A DNA stretch of 64,000 nt, from contig CAVQYJ010000017.1 of NCBI GenBank assembly GCA_963718145.1, positions 380,696 through 444,695 on the forward strand, given 5' to 3'. The notes under the pieces were generated by a model. The model was not told the origin of the DNA. It was given only the letters and a program-made list of their open reading frames with translations, and did no database searches. This stretch comes from UBA7672 sp963718145. Its GTDB lineage: Bacteria > Pseudomonadota > Alphaproteobacteria > Caulobacterales > Hyphomonadaceae. The position numbers and the translations under genes are program-made. Positions within the stretch are counted from its first letter, which is position 1. Each line of letters opens with the position of its first letter. Shown piece after piece: positions 24,764-33,015 of this stretch.

Positions 24764-25870
24764 CTACTCGAAACTGATCTTCGGCGCGGGCTTGTTCGGC
24801 GACGCAGCAAGCGCTTCTGACACCGCTTCCGCGAGCAGCCGGAACGCTTCTGCCGCATTGCTGATGCCCGTCGCCGCCGGAACGCCTGCATCGCCGCCTT
24901 CGCGCAGGGCGGAAAGGATGGGGAGGGCGCCGAGAAAGGGAACGCCAAGTTCGGTCGCGGTCCGCTGGGCGCCGCCTTCGCCAAAGATGTAGGTGCGCGA
25001 GCCGTCGTTCTGCTCGAACCAGGCCATGTTCTCAATGACGCCGAGCACAGGCACGGAGGTCTTGCGAAACATGCCGACGCCGCGGCGCACGTCGGCGAGA
25101 GCCACTTCCTGCGGCGTCGAGACGATTACCGCGCCGTCGAGTGGCAGGCGCTGCACCAGCGTCAACTGCACTTCCCCCGTGCCGGGCGGCGTGTCGATGA
25201 ACAGAAGATCGAGGTCGCCCCAATCCGTGTCGTTGATCAGTTGCATGACGGCGGACATTACCATCGGCCCACGCCACAGCACGGCGTTGTCGGGATCCAC
25301 CAGATAGCCGATCGAAATCGTCGCGACGCCGTGGGCCATCAGCGGCTGCATCTTCTTGGCGGCGGTCACAGCGGGCTTCCTGCCGACCGTGCCCATCATG
25401 GTCGGCAGCGACGGCCCGAAGATATCGGCGTCCAGCAGCCCCACGCGCAGGCCGCTCTTCGCCGCCGCGACCGCCAGGTTCACCGCCACAGTCGACTTGC
25501 CCACACCGCCCTTGGCGGAGGCGATGGCGACGATGCCGCGCGCAGGGCGGCTGATTTCGGTACGCTGCGCCACAGCCGGAGAAGGCGCGGCAGGACGGGC
25601 GGGCGTTGCGCGCGCGCCTGTGGTTGCTTCCGCAGTCAGCACGGCGGTGACGGCGCTCACGCCTGCAACGCGCGCCACGGCGGCTTCGGCCGACTTGCGC
25701 AGGGGTTCGTCGGCGGCGCCAGCGCCGGTCTCCAGCACGAATCCCACTTTGCCATCAGGGCGCACAACAAGCCCGGCAATGCGGCCCGAAGCACTGAGGC
25801 CCTTGCCGGAGACGGGGTCCTTCACCGCGTCGAGCGCGGCGCGGATCTCGGTTTCAAGCAGTGAATGCAT
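24764..25870 (-). CDS. mrp: Mrp/NBP35-type Fe-S cluster carrier ATPase
   Basis: A 368-residue P-loop ATPase (ApbC/Mrp). Residues 1-80 form a MIP18-like (DUF59) domain, and a Pro/Ala-rich linker follows. The deviant Walker A KGGVGKST is at 120-127, with LLDADIFGPSLPTMMG, LLFIDTPPGTGEVQLT (Walker B) and PVLGVIENMAWFEQNDGSRT. The last normally contains a CPxC cluster motif; here it reads NMAWFEQND and has no cysteine pair, a notable deviation. It should hand Fe-S clusters to target enzymes. It overlaps nothing and precedes no obvious operon partner. Confidence 0.88.
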   Translation of the reverse strand: MHSLLETEIRAALDAVKDPVSGKGLSASGRIAGLVVRPDGKVGFVLETGAGAADEPLRKSAEAAVARVAGVSAVTAVLTAEATTGARATPARPAAPSPAVAQRTEISRPARGIVAIASAKGGVGKSTVAVNLAVAAAKSGLRVGLLDADIFGPSLPTMMGTVGRKPAVTAAKKMQPLMAHGVATISIGYLVDPDNAVLWRGPMVMSAVMQLINDTDWGDLDLLFIDTPPGTGEVQLTLVQRLPLDGAVIVSTPQEVALADVRRGVGMFRKTSVPVLGVIENMAWFEQNDGSRTYIFGEGGAQRTATELGVPFLGALPILSALREGGDAGVPAATGISNAAEAFRLLAEAVSEALAASPNKPAPKISFE

Positions 25871-25903
25871 GAGGCGCTCCCTTGGAAGGCGCCTTTTCAG
25901 GTC

Positions 25904-26923
25904 TCAGGGTCTCTTCGCGCCGGTGATCCGGCGGACGAAAATCTTCCAGAGGCCGCGAAGCAGATAGGGCGCCTGCCGCGGGTCTCTTAGCATGATCGAG
26001 AGAGCCTGGAAGGGTTTGCGGTCCTTTAGCGCCGCCATGAAATCGATCCACACCAGACGGGAGCGCGTCGAGAAGCGATGTTGCGTCACAAGGGATTTTT
26101 CCGATGGCCGCAGCTTGTTGGAGGCCAGCAGCCGGTCATCGGCCGCTTCAAGAGCGGCAAGGTCGGCGCGCGAGTGCCGGGCCGAGAGGCTGTCGCCTCG
26201 CATCACGCTGACATAGCCGACCCAGGGGATCAGCCTCATGCGGGCGCCGAACGAAAGCGCGCGGGCGTAGAGGTCATAGTCTTCGCCCAGCCGCATGGTC
26301 TCGTCATAGGCCAGGCCGTTCCGCTCGAAGAAGGAGCGGCGCATCAGCGGCTTCAGGAAGCCCAGCTCGCGGCGATGCCGGCTTGCCCTGGAGATGTTGG
26401 TCTCGACGAACATGCCGAACGAGACATCGACCGGTGTGCGGTCGCCGCGAAACCACAGGGGCTGGCCGGCGGAAACTGGCTGGCCTTCCGGGGTCTGCAG
26501 CAGGTCGTCGGCGATCAGGTCATAGCCTTCGTGGGCGAGGGCGAGCAGGGCGGCGAGTCGGCCGGGCTCCAGGAAGTCGTCAGAGTCCAGCACGGCAATC
26601 CAGGGAGCGCGGCTGGCGGCGATGGCGGAGTTGCGGGCGCGGGCGGGGCCCGAGTTGGCGTCCAGGCCGATCGTCTTGAGCCGGCCGGTGCCGTCGTCGG
26701 CAGCGCGCGCGGCGTCCAGCGTTGCGCCTTTGTCGCCCGAAGCGTCGTCAACCACGACCACTTCGGCGGTTTCCGGCTGCGCGAGGGCGGAGGCGACGGC
26801 GCGGCCGATGGTCGCCGCGGACCGCCAGGCCGCGATGACGATGGTTACTTCCCCGGGCGGCAAGGCGTTAACGCCGGATGCGTTTGTGTCCGCATGGAGG
26901 GCTTGAGGGGTCGTCACGTGCAT
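25904..26923 (-). CDS. Family 2 glycosyltransferase
   Basis: A 339-residue GT-A glycosyltransferase. PGEVTIVIAAWRSAATIGRA begins the nucleotide-binding half, AEVVVVDDASGD and ARNSAIAASRAPWIAVLDSD give the expected acidic motifs (DD and DSD). SFFERNGLAYDETMRLGEDY carries the ED acceptor-side motif. No C-terminal membrane helices, so probably soluble or peripheral; FVRRITGAKRP at the end is basic. The sugar and acceptor are unknown and no polysaccharide cluster is adjacent. Confidence 0.82.
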   Translation of the reverse strand: MHVTTPQALHADTNASGVNALPPGEVTIVIAAWRSAATIGRAVASALAQPETAEVVVVDDASGDKGATLDAARAADDGTGRLKTIGLDANSGPARARNSAIAASRAPWIAVLDSDDFLEPGRLAALLALAHEGYDLIADDLLQTPEGQPVSAGQPLWFRGDRTPVDVSFGMFVETNISRASRHRRELGFLKPLMRRSFFERNGLAYDETMRLGEDYDLYARALSFGARMRLIPWVGYVSVMRGDSLSARHSRADLAALEAADDRLLASNKLRPSEKSLVTQHRFSTRSRLVWIDFMAALKDRKPFQALSIMLRDPRQAPYLLRGLWKIFVRRITGAKRP

Positions 26924-26954
26924 CGGCGAAAGACTGCAAGATTGCCGCCAATGG

Positions 26955-27038
26955 GTGATCTGGAAGGCCTTTCAGGCCGAAGCGGAGACGGTGCAAGTAA
27001 TCGCGATTACCTGACTTGTATCGAGCCCTCCAGATCAC
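26955..27038. ncRNA. Candidate structured RNA element upstream of hflKC
   Basis: Two exact 10-base arms, GTGATCTGGA at 26955-26964 and TCCAGATCAC at 27029-27038, would close an 84-nt structure. Inside lie a small hairpin (GGCCT-TTC-AGGCC) and a perfect 14-bp palindrome GTAATCGCGATTAC, flanked by CAAGT/ACTTG. The nested, multi-branched pairing resembles a structured RNA or leader rather than a simple terminator. Strand cannot be decided, because the pairing works on both. Confidence 0.4.
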
Positions 27039-27197
27039 GTCCCCGTCAGGGCTTTGTCTGGTTGCCATGCAATCGCGCGTAGGGGGAAACTGGCTTATCT
27101 GCCCGCCTTGAAGCGGCTTTAATGCGCGCTCAACTACTGGAGTACACAAATCTCCAGAGATTCGTCCTGCGGGATTGTGCGCGAGAGGAGGGGCTAG

Positions 27198-28415
27198 ATG
27201 CCCTGGAACGACAACAAGGGCAGTGGCGGCGGCAGTGGCGGCGGGCCCGGTGGCGGTTCTGGCGGCGGTGGTCCCTGGGGTGGCGGCGGCGGCAACGGCA
27301 ATGGCGACAGTCCCTGGGGTCGCGGCAGCGGCAACAAGGGTCCCGGCAAGCCCAGTGGCGGCAGCGGTGATCGTCCCGATCTCGAGGAGACCCTCCGTCG
27401 CATGCAGGATCGTTTCAAGCGTCGCGGCGACGGTAGCGGTCCCAGCGGCGGTTCCAGCGGTTCCAGTCGTGGTCCCGGTTCCAGTTCCGGTCGTGGTTTC
27501 GGAACGGCTGGCCTGCTGATCCTGCTGGCGATCGGCGTGATCGGCTGGCTGTTCACCGGCATCTACCAGGTCAACGAACAGGAGCGCGCCGTGGTGCTGC
27601 GCTTCGGCACATTCCACCGCTACGAGGATCCGGGCTTCCGCATCCGCCTGCCCAACCCGATCGAGCGGCACATCGTCGTGCCGGTGAACACGGCGATCCA
27701 GACCGAGATCGGCAGCGGCGCCGACCAGGCCCTGATGCTGACCGGCGACGAGAACATCGTGAACATCGACTTCACCATCAACTGGCGCATCTCCGATCCG
27801 CGCGCCTACCTGTTCAACGTCGTCGACGTCGATCCCGGCACCAAGCGCAACGAACTGATCGAGCAGATCGGCGAGAGCGCGATGCGCGAAGTCGTCGGCA
27901 CCAGCGCCTTCGAGCCGATCACCACGGGCGACCGTACCGGCGTCGAGACGCGTGTGCGCGACCTGATGCAGCAGACGCTCAACTCCTACAATTCCGGCAT
28001 CGAGATCCTGTCGATCTCGCTGAAGGAAGCGACCGCGCCCGAGCAGGTCGTCGAGGTGCAGCGTGACGTCTCCAAGGCCGAACAGTTCCGCGCCCAGCGC
28101 GAAGCCGAAGCCATCGCCTACCGCAACAAGGTGGTGAACGAGGCCCAGGGCCAGGCCAAGCAGATGATCCAGCAGGCCGAAGGCTACAAGGCCGGCTCCG
28201 TCGCCGACGCCAAGGGCGAGACCGAACGCTTCAACCTCGTCTATGAACAGTATCGGCTTGCTCCCCGCGTGACGCGCGAACGCATGTTCCTTGAAACCAT
28301 GGAAGTGGTGATGGGCCGCACCGAGAAGATCATCATCGACACCAAGGCCGGCGCGGTTCCGATCCTGCCGCTCGACCAGCTACGCGGCCGCCAGCCCGCG
28401 ACCCCGGGACAATGA
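27198..28415 (+). CDS. hflK: HflK, SPFH-domain subunit of the HflKC complex
   Basis: A 405-residue membrane protein. The first 90 residues are an extreme Gly/Asn/Ser/Pro low-complexity segment, followed by one membrane helix (GLLILLAIGVIGWLFTGIYQ) and a periplasmic SPFH domain (VNEQERAVVLRFGTFHRYED, then DENIVNIDFTINWRISDPRA). The long helix near the end includes FRAQREAEAIAYRNKVVNEA. With HflC it forms a ring around FtsH and adjusts membrane-protein turnover. AGGAGGGG precedes the ATG. Its stop overlaps hflC by four bases. Confidence 0.93.
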   Translation: MPWNDNKGSGGGSGGGPGGGSGGGGPWGGGGGNGNGDSPWGRGSGNKGPGKPSGGSGDRPDLEETLRRMQDRFKRRGDGSGPSGGSSGSSRGPGSSSGRGFGTAGLLILLAIGVIGWLFTGIYQVNEQERAVVLRFGTFHRYEDPGFRIRLPNPIERHIVVPVNTAIQTEIGSGADQALMLTGDENIVNIDFTINWRISDPRAYLFNVVDVDPGTKRNELIEQIGESAMREVVGTSAFEPITTGDRTGVETRVRDLMQQTLNSYNSGIEILSISLKEATAPEQVVEVQRDVSKAEQFRAQREAEAIAYRNKVVNEAQGQAKQMIQQAEGYKAGSVADAKGETERFNLVYEQYRLAPRVTRERMFLETMEVVMGRTEKIIIDTKAGAVPILPLDQLRGRQPATPGQ

Positions 28416-29302
28416 CCATGCAACGCACCCTCGTCATCGGCGGCGTCATCGCAGCCCTCGTCCTGATCGTCCTCGCCAACGCGTTCTACATCGTGCGCGT
28501 TGACCAGCAGGCCATCGTGCTTCGCTTCGGCCAGGCGCAGCACGTCGTCAACTCCGACGCCTCGACCGCCAAGGCGGGCCTGCACTTCAAGATGCCGGTG
28601 CTCGACAACGTCATCTTCTACGACAAGCGCAACATGGGCTTCGACCTCGACAAGCAGGAAGTCATCGCCGCCGACCAGCAGCGCCTGGAAGTCGACGCCA
28701 TCGCGCGCTGGCGCATCAAGGACCCGCTGCAGTTCTTCCGGTCCGCGACCTCCATGTCCAACGGCATCACCAACCTGCGCCAGCGCATGACGGCGGCGCT
28801 GCGCGGCGAACTCGGCAAGGTGAACCAGCCCGACATCATCTCCGGCCAGCGCGCCAGCGTGATGCAGCGCATCCGCTCCACCCTGCAGGCCAGCATGGCC
28901 GGCTTCGGCGTCGAGATCATCGATGTCCGCATCCGCCAGGCCGACCTGCCGCCCGCCAACTCCGAGAGCGTCTACGAGCGGATGAAGTCGCAGCTGAAGC
29001 AGAAGGTGAACCAGTACCAGGCCGAAGGCGAAGGCCTTTACCTCGAAATCACCGGCGACGCCGACAAGCAGGTGACCGTGATCATCGCCGAAGCCAACCA
29101 GACCTCGCAGAGGCTGCGGGGCGAAGGCGACTCGGAGCGCAACAAGATCTATGCCTCGGCCTACAACCGCGACGCCGAGTTCTTCTCGTTCTACCGCTCG
29201 CTTGAAGCCTACGAAAAATCGATCAAGGCCGGCACGCCGCTGGTCCTCTCGCCCGACAGCGACTTCTTCAAGTATTTCGGGAATTCGGCGGGGAGAAGGT
29301 AA
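28412..29302 (+). CDS. hflC: HflC, SPFH-domain subunit of the HflKC complex
   Basis: A 296-residue partner of HflK. N-terminal membrane anchor (LVIGGVIAALVLIVLANAFY), SPFH domain (VRVDQQAIVLRFGQAQHVVN) and the EIIDVRIRQADLPPANSESV motif are typical. The C-terminal helix contains EANQTSQRLRGEGDSERNKI, followed by a DAEFFSFYRSLEAYEKSI motif of HflC. ATGA overlap with hflK indicates translational coupling. Length is normal and no damage is seen. Confidence 0.93.
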   Translation: MTMQRTLVIGGVIAALVLIVLANAFYIVRVDQQAIVLRFGQAQHVVNSDASTAKAGLHFKMPVLDNVIFYDKRNMGFDLDKQEVIAADQQRLEVDAIARWRIKDPLQFFRSATSMSNGITNLRQRMTAALRGELGKVNQPDIISGQRASVMQRIRSTLQASMAGFGVEIIDVRIRQADLPPANSESVYERMKSQLKQKVNQYQAEGEGLYLEITGDADKQVTVIIAEANQTSQRLRGEGDSERNKIYASAYNRDAEFFSFYRSLEAYEKSIKAGTPLVLSPDSDFFKYFGNSAGRR

Positions 29303-29373
29303 GAGAGGCTCGACTGCCGTTGACGGGTCGCACGCGACTGGAGCCAGTTGCGCGCCGCTGCTAGACAGAGGGC

Positions 29374-30591
29374 ATGACCCATGCCCGCGCGATCTTCGCC
29401 TGCCTGATCGCCATGCTGTTATGCGCCTGTGCGTCGGCGCCGATGCTGGCGGCGCAACCCCTCGTCATCCTCGTGTCAATCGACGGCTTCCGCCCGGACT
29501 ATCTCGATCGGGGCGCGACGCCCACGCTGTCGCGCCTCGCGCGCGAGGGCGTGCGCGGCTCGATGCGGCCGGGATTTCCAAGCGTGACCTTTCCCAATCA
29601 CTATGCGCTCGTGACCGGAAAGTCGCCGGACCATAACGGCATCGTCCACAACCGCATGGAGGACGCGGCGCGGCCAGGCGTGACGTTCTCGATGGCGCCG
29701 GCGGTCGCCTCCGACGACTACTGGTGGTCTGACGCTACGCCGCTCTGGGTGAGCGCGGAGCGGCAAGGCGTGCGCACTGCGACCATGTTCTGGCCCGGGT
29801 CGGACTATGCGCTCGGCGGCGTGCGGCCGTCGAAATGGCGTCTGTTCGACGAGAGCCTGACCGGCTTTGCGCGGGTCGACCTGCTGCTGTCCTGGCTGGA
29901 TGGTCCGAGCGCCGATCGTCCGCGTTTCATGACGCTCTATTTCGACATCGTCGACACGGCGGGGCATGCCCATGGACCCGATGCGCCGGAGACGACATCT
30001 GCGGCGGCGGAAGTGGACGCCGCGATCGCCCGCCTGCTGGCCGGCCTCGATGCGCGCGGGCTTCGCGCCTCCGCCAATATCGTCATCGTCGCCGACCATG
30101 GCATGGCGGCGATCTCGGCCGACCGCATGATCGATCTCGACGCGCTGGCGGGCGCAGGCGCGATCCGTGTGCTGTGGGATGGACCGACGGCAGGCGTCTA
30201 TCCGGTTGCAGGGCAGGAAGCCGCCGCCGAGCGCCTGGTCGGCCGCAAGGAGCATGGCGAATGCTGGCGCAAGGCCGAGATGCCGGCGCGCTTCGGTTAT
30301 GGCGCGCATCGCCGCGTTCCGCCCATCGTGTGCCTCGCCGACATGGGCTGGCGTTTCCGTACGTCGCAGATCGCAGCCTATGCAGGGCCGTCGGCGGGCG
30401 CGCACGGCTTCGATCCCGACGCGCCAGAGATGGCGGCGGTATTCATCGCGCATGGCCCGGCATTCCGGGCGGGAGCGACCCTTCCGAAATTCCCCAACGT
30501 GTCGGTCTACCCGCTGCTGGCAAAGCTCGCGGGCGTGGCGCCGGAGGCAGGCGATGGCGACATCGGCGATGTCGCGGCGGCGATGAGGTAG
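29374..30591 (+). CDS. Ectonucleotide pyrophosphatase/phosphodiesterase (NPP) family lipoprotein
   Basis: A 405-residue alkaline-phosphatase-superfamily enzyme. A lipoprotein-like signal (MTHARAIFACLIAMLLCAC) precedes VILVSIDGFRPDYLDRG with metal-ligand Asp37. The nucleophile is Thr72 in PGFPSVTFPNHYALVTG. DIVDTAGHAHGPDAPETT and NIVIVADHGMAAIS carry the other metal ligands. It hydrolyses phosphodiester or pyrophosphate bonds of nucleotides or nucleotide sugars in the periplasm. It converges with ald, with 6 bp between stops. Confidence 0.9.
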   Translation: MTHARAIFACLIAMLLCACASAPMLAAQPLVILVSIDGFRPDYLDRGATPTLSRLAREGVRGSMRPGFPSVTFPNHYALVTGKSPDHNGIVHNRMEDAARPGVTFSMAPAVASDDYWWSDATPLWVSAERQGVRTATMFWPGSDYALGGVRPSKWRLFDESLTGFARVDLLLSWLDGPSADRPRFMTLYFDIVDTAGHAHGPDAPETTSAAAEVDAAIARLLAGLDARGLRASANIVIVADHGMAAISADRMIDLDALAGAGAIRVLWDGPTAGVYPVAGQEAAAERLVGRKEHGECWRKAEMPARFGYGAHRRVPPIVCLADMGWRFRTSQIAAYAGPSAGAHGFDPDAPEMAAVFIAHGPAFRAGATLPKFPNVSVYPLLAKLAGVAPEAGDGDIGDVAAAMR

Positions 30592-30597
30592 CTTGAT

Positions 30598-31710
30598 CTA
30601 TTTGAGCCAGCCTGGCTTGGCGAACGGCATGGAGAGGTCGCGTGCGAGGGCTTCATGGGCGATTCTGCCTTCGGCGACATTCAGGCCTTCGGCGAGGTAG
30701 GGGTCGGCTTTCAGCGCGGCCTTCGCGCCCTTGTTGGCAAGGTCGAGCGCGAAGGGAAGCGTGACGTTGTTGAGCGCGTAAGTGGATGTGCGCGGAACGG
30801 CGCCGGGCATGTTGGCGACGCAATAGTGCAGGATGCCGTCGACCTCGTAGATCGGGTCGTCATGGGTGGTGGGGCGCGAGGTTTCGAAACAGCCGCCCTG
30901 GTCGATGGCGATGTCCACGAGCACGGCGCCGGGCTTCATCTCCTTGAGGATGGCGCGTGTCACCAGTTTTGGCGCGGAGACCCCGGGGACCAGCACCGCG
31001 CCGATGACGAGGTCGGCCTGGATGACGGCGGCGTCGATGGCGGCCTGCGTGGCGTAGACGGTGTCGACGGCGCCGGCGAACTGCACATCGAGCTCTTCAA
31101 GCCGCGGCATGGAACGGTCGAACACGGTGACATTGGCGCGGCAGCCGATCGCCATCTCGGCCGCATGGGTGCCCGAGACGCCGCCGCCGAGGATGACGAC
31201 ATTGGCGGCCGGCACGCCCGGCACGCCGCCGAGCAGCAGGCCACGGCCGCGCTTCGTGCGCATCAGGGCGTTGGCGCCGACGAACACCGACATGCGGCCG
31301 GCGACCTGGCTCATCGGCTGCAGCAGGGGCAGGCGGCCGGCGCGGTTGGTGACGGTTTCGTAGGCGATGCAGGTGGCGCCTGATTTCATCAGCGCTTCGG
31401 CTTGCGGCTTGTCGGCGGCGAGGTGGAGATAGGTGAAGAGGGTGTGGTGCGGCTTCAGCATTGCGCATTCGCCGGGCTGGGGCTCCTTCACCTTCACGAT
31501 CATCTCGGCCTCGCCGAAGACGGCGGGCGCGTCGGGCAGGATTTTGGCGCCGGCCTTCTGGTAGTGCGCATCCGAGGCGCCGGAGCCGACGCCGGCCTGG
31601 GTCTCGACGACGACCTGGTGGCCCGCGCGTACAAGTTCGGCGACGCTCTCGGGCGCTAGGCCGACGCGATATTCCTGGGTCTTGATCTCCTTGGGGACGC
31701 CGATTTTCAT
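30598..31710 (-). CDS. ald: Alanine dehydrogenase
   Basis: A 370-residue NAD-dependent L-alanine dehydrogenase. Arg15, Lys75 and His96 occupy the positions of the pyruvate-binding and catalytic residues of the family (YRVGLAPESV, MIVKVKEPQP, FTYLHLAADK). The Rossmann motif VVILGGGVSGTHAAEMAIG lies near 171-189 and ends in VTVFDRS. It deaminates alanine to pyruvate and ammonia, or the reverse, and is cytoplasmic. Its length excludes transhydrogenase alpha subunits. No partner gene is nearby. Confidence 0.93.
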   Translation of the reverse strand: MKIGVPKEIKTQEYRVGLAPESVAELVRAGHQVVVETQAGVGSGASDAHYQKAGAKILPDAPAVFGEAEMIVKVKEPQPGECAMLKPHHTLFTYLHLAADKPQAEALMKSGATCIAYETVTNRAGRLPLLQPMSQVAGRMSVFVGANALMRTKRGRGLLLGGVPGVPAANVVILGGGVSGTHAAEMAIGCRANVTVFDRSMPRLEELDVQFAGAVDTVYATQAAIDAAVIQADLVIGAVLVPGVSAPKLVTRAILKEMKPGAVLVDIAIDQGGCFETSRPTTHDDPIYEVDGILHYCVANMPGAVPRTSTYALNNVTLPFALDLANKGAKAALKADPYLAEGLNVAEGRIAHEALARDLSMPFAKPGWLK

Positions 31711-31843
31711 GCTGCTCTCCAGACCGCTCCGGGCATGTTTATGCCGACGGTCGGCGAGGCGCGCCAGAGCGTTGCGTGGAACGTCTTGCCTATTTCCGCT
31801 TCGCAGCGCGGCTTGTGCGCGTCATCGCGTGCTCGGGGCGGGT

Positions 31844-31969
31844 TCAGTGCACGAGCTTCGCGCCGCCATTGAGGAAAGTGATGACGGCGACGATCAGCAC
31901 GGCGACCAGAAGGACGCCTGCCGAGGAGAGGATCCAGACCGGGCGGCGAAGGAGGTGCTTTCGTCTCAG
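31844..31969 (-). CDS. 41-residue single-pass membrane peptide, CTG start
   Basis: On the minus strand a short frame reads RRKHLLRRPVW and then a hydrophobic helix ILSSAGVLLVAVLIVAVITF, ending in LNGGAKLVH. AGGAGA lies six bases upstream of a CTG, with no ATG, GTG or TTG in frame. The positive-inside N-terminus, single helix and well-placed ribosome binding site make it look like a real small membrane protein that begins at CTG, or whose ATG has been altered. It lies between ald and the alpha/beta hydrolase. Confidence 0.4.
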   Translation of the reverse strand: MRRKHLLRRPVWILSSAGVLLVAVLIVAVITFLNGGAKLVH

Positions 31970-32002
31970 CGGGCGTCTCCTGGAAATCGATCGCGCCGAA
32001 AG

Positions 32003-32977
32003 TCAGCGCGGCGCGGGGGCAGGGAGCGAGGCGAGGAAGTCGCGCAGGTCGCGGGCGGATTGATCCGGCAACTGCTCCATTGGGACGTGGCCGCCGTCGG
32101 GGTAGGTGACGAGTTTCGCGCCGGGGATGGCGGCGGCGATGGCGCGGGCGTCGTCGACCGGGATCAGCTTGTCCTGTTCGCCGGAGAGGACGAGAGTTGG
32201 CGTCGCGATCTTCTGGAAGTCAGCCGCGGTGACCGGCCGGGCAGGGCTTGAGGACTGGGTGAGCAGCACGTCGCGATGGCCAGGCGCGAGGGCGAGGTCG
32301 GCATAGCGGGCGACCAGTTCCTTGGTGACGAGACTCTCGTCGAGATAGGCGGACTTCAGTCCGCTCTCGGCGAACACGCGCGGGTCGAACCATTTGAGGA
32401 TGGAGCGGCCAACGGAATTGTTCAGCAGGCCGACGAAGAAGGGCGGGCCGCCCTTGGGCTTGTCGCCATCTCCGGGCCAGCCGGCGCTGTCGACCAGCAC
32501 CAGGCCATCGAGCCGCTCGGGGTGCGCCATGGCGTAGCTGAGCGAGACGGCGCCGCCCATCGAGTTGCCTGCGAGGACAAAGCGGGCGGCGCCGGTCTTG
32601 TCGGCGAGCTTGTCGACCAGGCCGGCATTGCCTTCCAGCGAGGCGTGATAGCCCTTGGGGGCTTCGGTCAGGCCGTGTCCGGGCAGGTCGATCGCGATGA
32701 GGCGGACATCGTCCTTCAGCCGGTCCACCCACGGACGCCAGGCGTGCACGGACGCGGCAAAGCCATGCACCAGGATCAGCGTGCGGCCGCCGCGCCTGCC
32801 CTCGTCGGTGTAGTGCACGCGCAGGCCGGGCTCGGGCTCGAAATACTGCGAGGCGGGCAGGCCGTAGCGCGCCGTCAGCTCCGGGTAGGGGATCTCCCGG
32901 GTGGCGCACGCCGCCAGCGTCCCGGCAAGCGCTGCGCCGACGATGGCGATGATCCCGAACGTCCGCATGAGCTTCAT
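32003..32977 (-). CDS. Alpha/beta hydrolase lipoprotein
   Basis: A 324-residue hydrolase with a lipoprotein signal (FGIIAIVGAALAGTLAACAT). The oxyanion motif LILVHGFAASVHAWRPW, nucleophile motif VLAGNSMGGAVSLSYA (Ser), Asp region PTLVLSGEQDKLIPVDDA and final His in TYPDGGHVPMEQLPDQ complete the triad. The enzyme is an esterase or lipase-like hydrolase of unknown substrate held at the outer or inner membrane. The start could equally be the ATG at 32968; neither has a strong ribosome binding site. Confidence 0.85.
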   Translation of the reverse strand: MKLMRTFGIIAIVGAALAGTLAACATREIPYPELTARYGLPASQYFEPEPGLRVHYTDEGRRGGRTLILVHGFAASVHAWRPWVDRLKDDVRLIAIDLPGHGLTEAPKGYHASLEGNAGLVDKLADKTGAARFVLAGNSMGGAVSLSYAMAHPERLDGLVLVDSAGWPGDGDKPKGGPPFFVGLLNNSVGRSILKWFDPRVFAESGLKSAYLDESLVTKELVARYADLALAPGHRDVLLTQSSSPARPVTAADFQKIATPTLVLSGEQDKLIPVDDARAIAAAIPGAKLVTYPDGGHVPMEQLPDQSARDLRDFLASLPAPAPR

Positions 32978-33015
32978 GACGCCAGTACGCACGTCACGGT
33001 GCGGCAGATCAACCC

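Noticed and set aside
24708..24992. Short plus-strand frame beginning at an ATG near the end of mrp
   Set aside because: Most of it is antisense to mrp and has no recognisable domain.
26868..27671. Minus-strand frame across the hflK start with Thr/Ala repeats
   Set aside because: It is the reverse reading of the Gly-rich hflK N-terminus; no ribosome binding site or domain.
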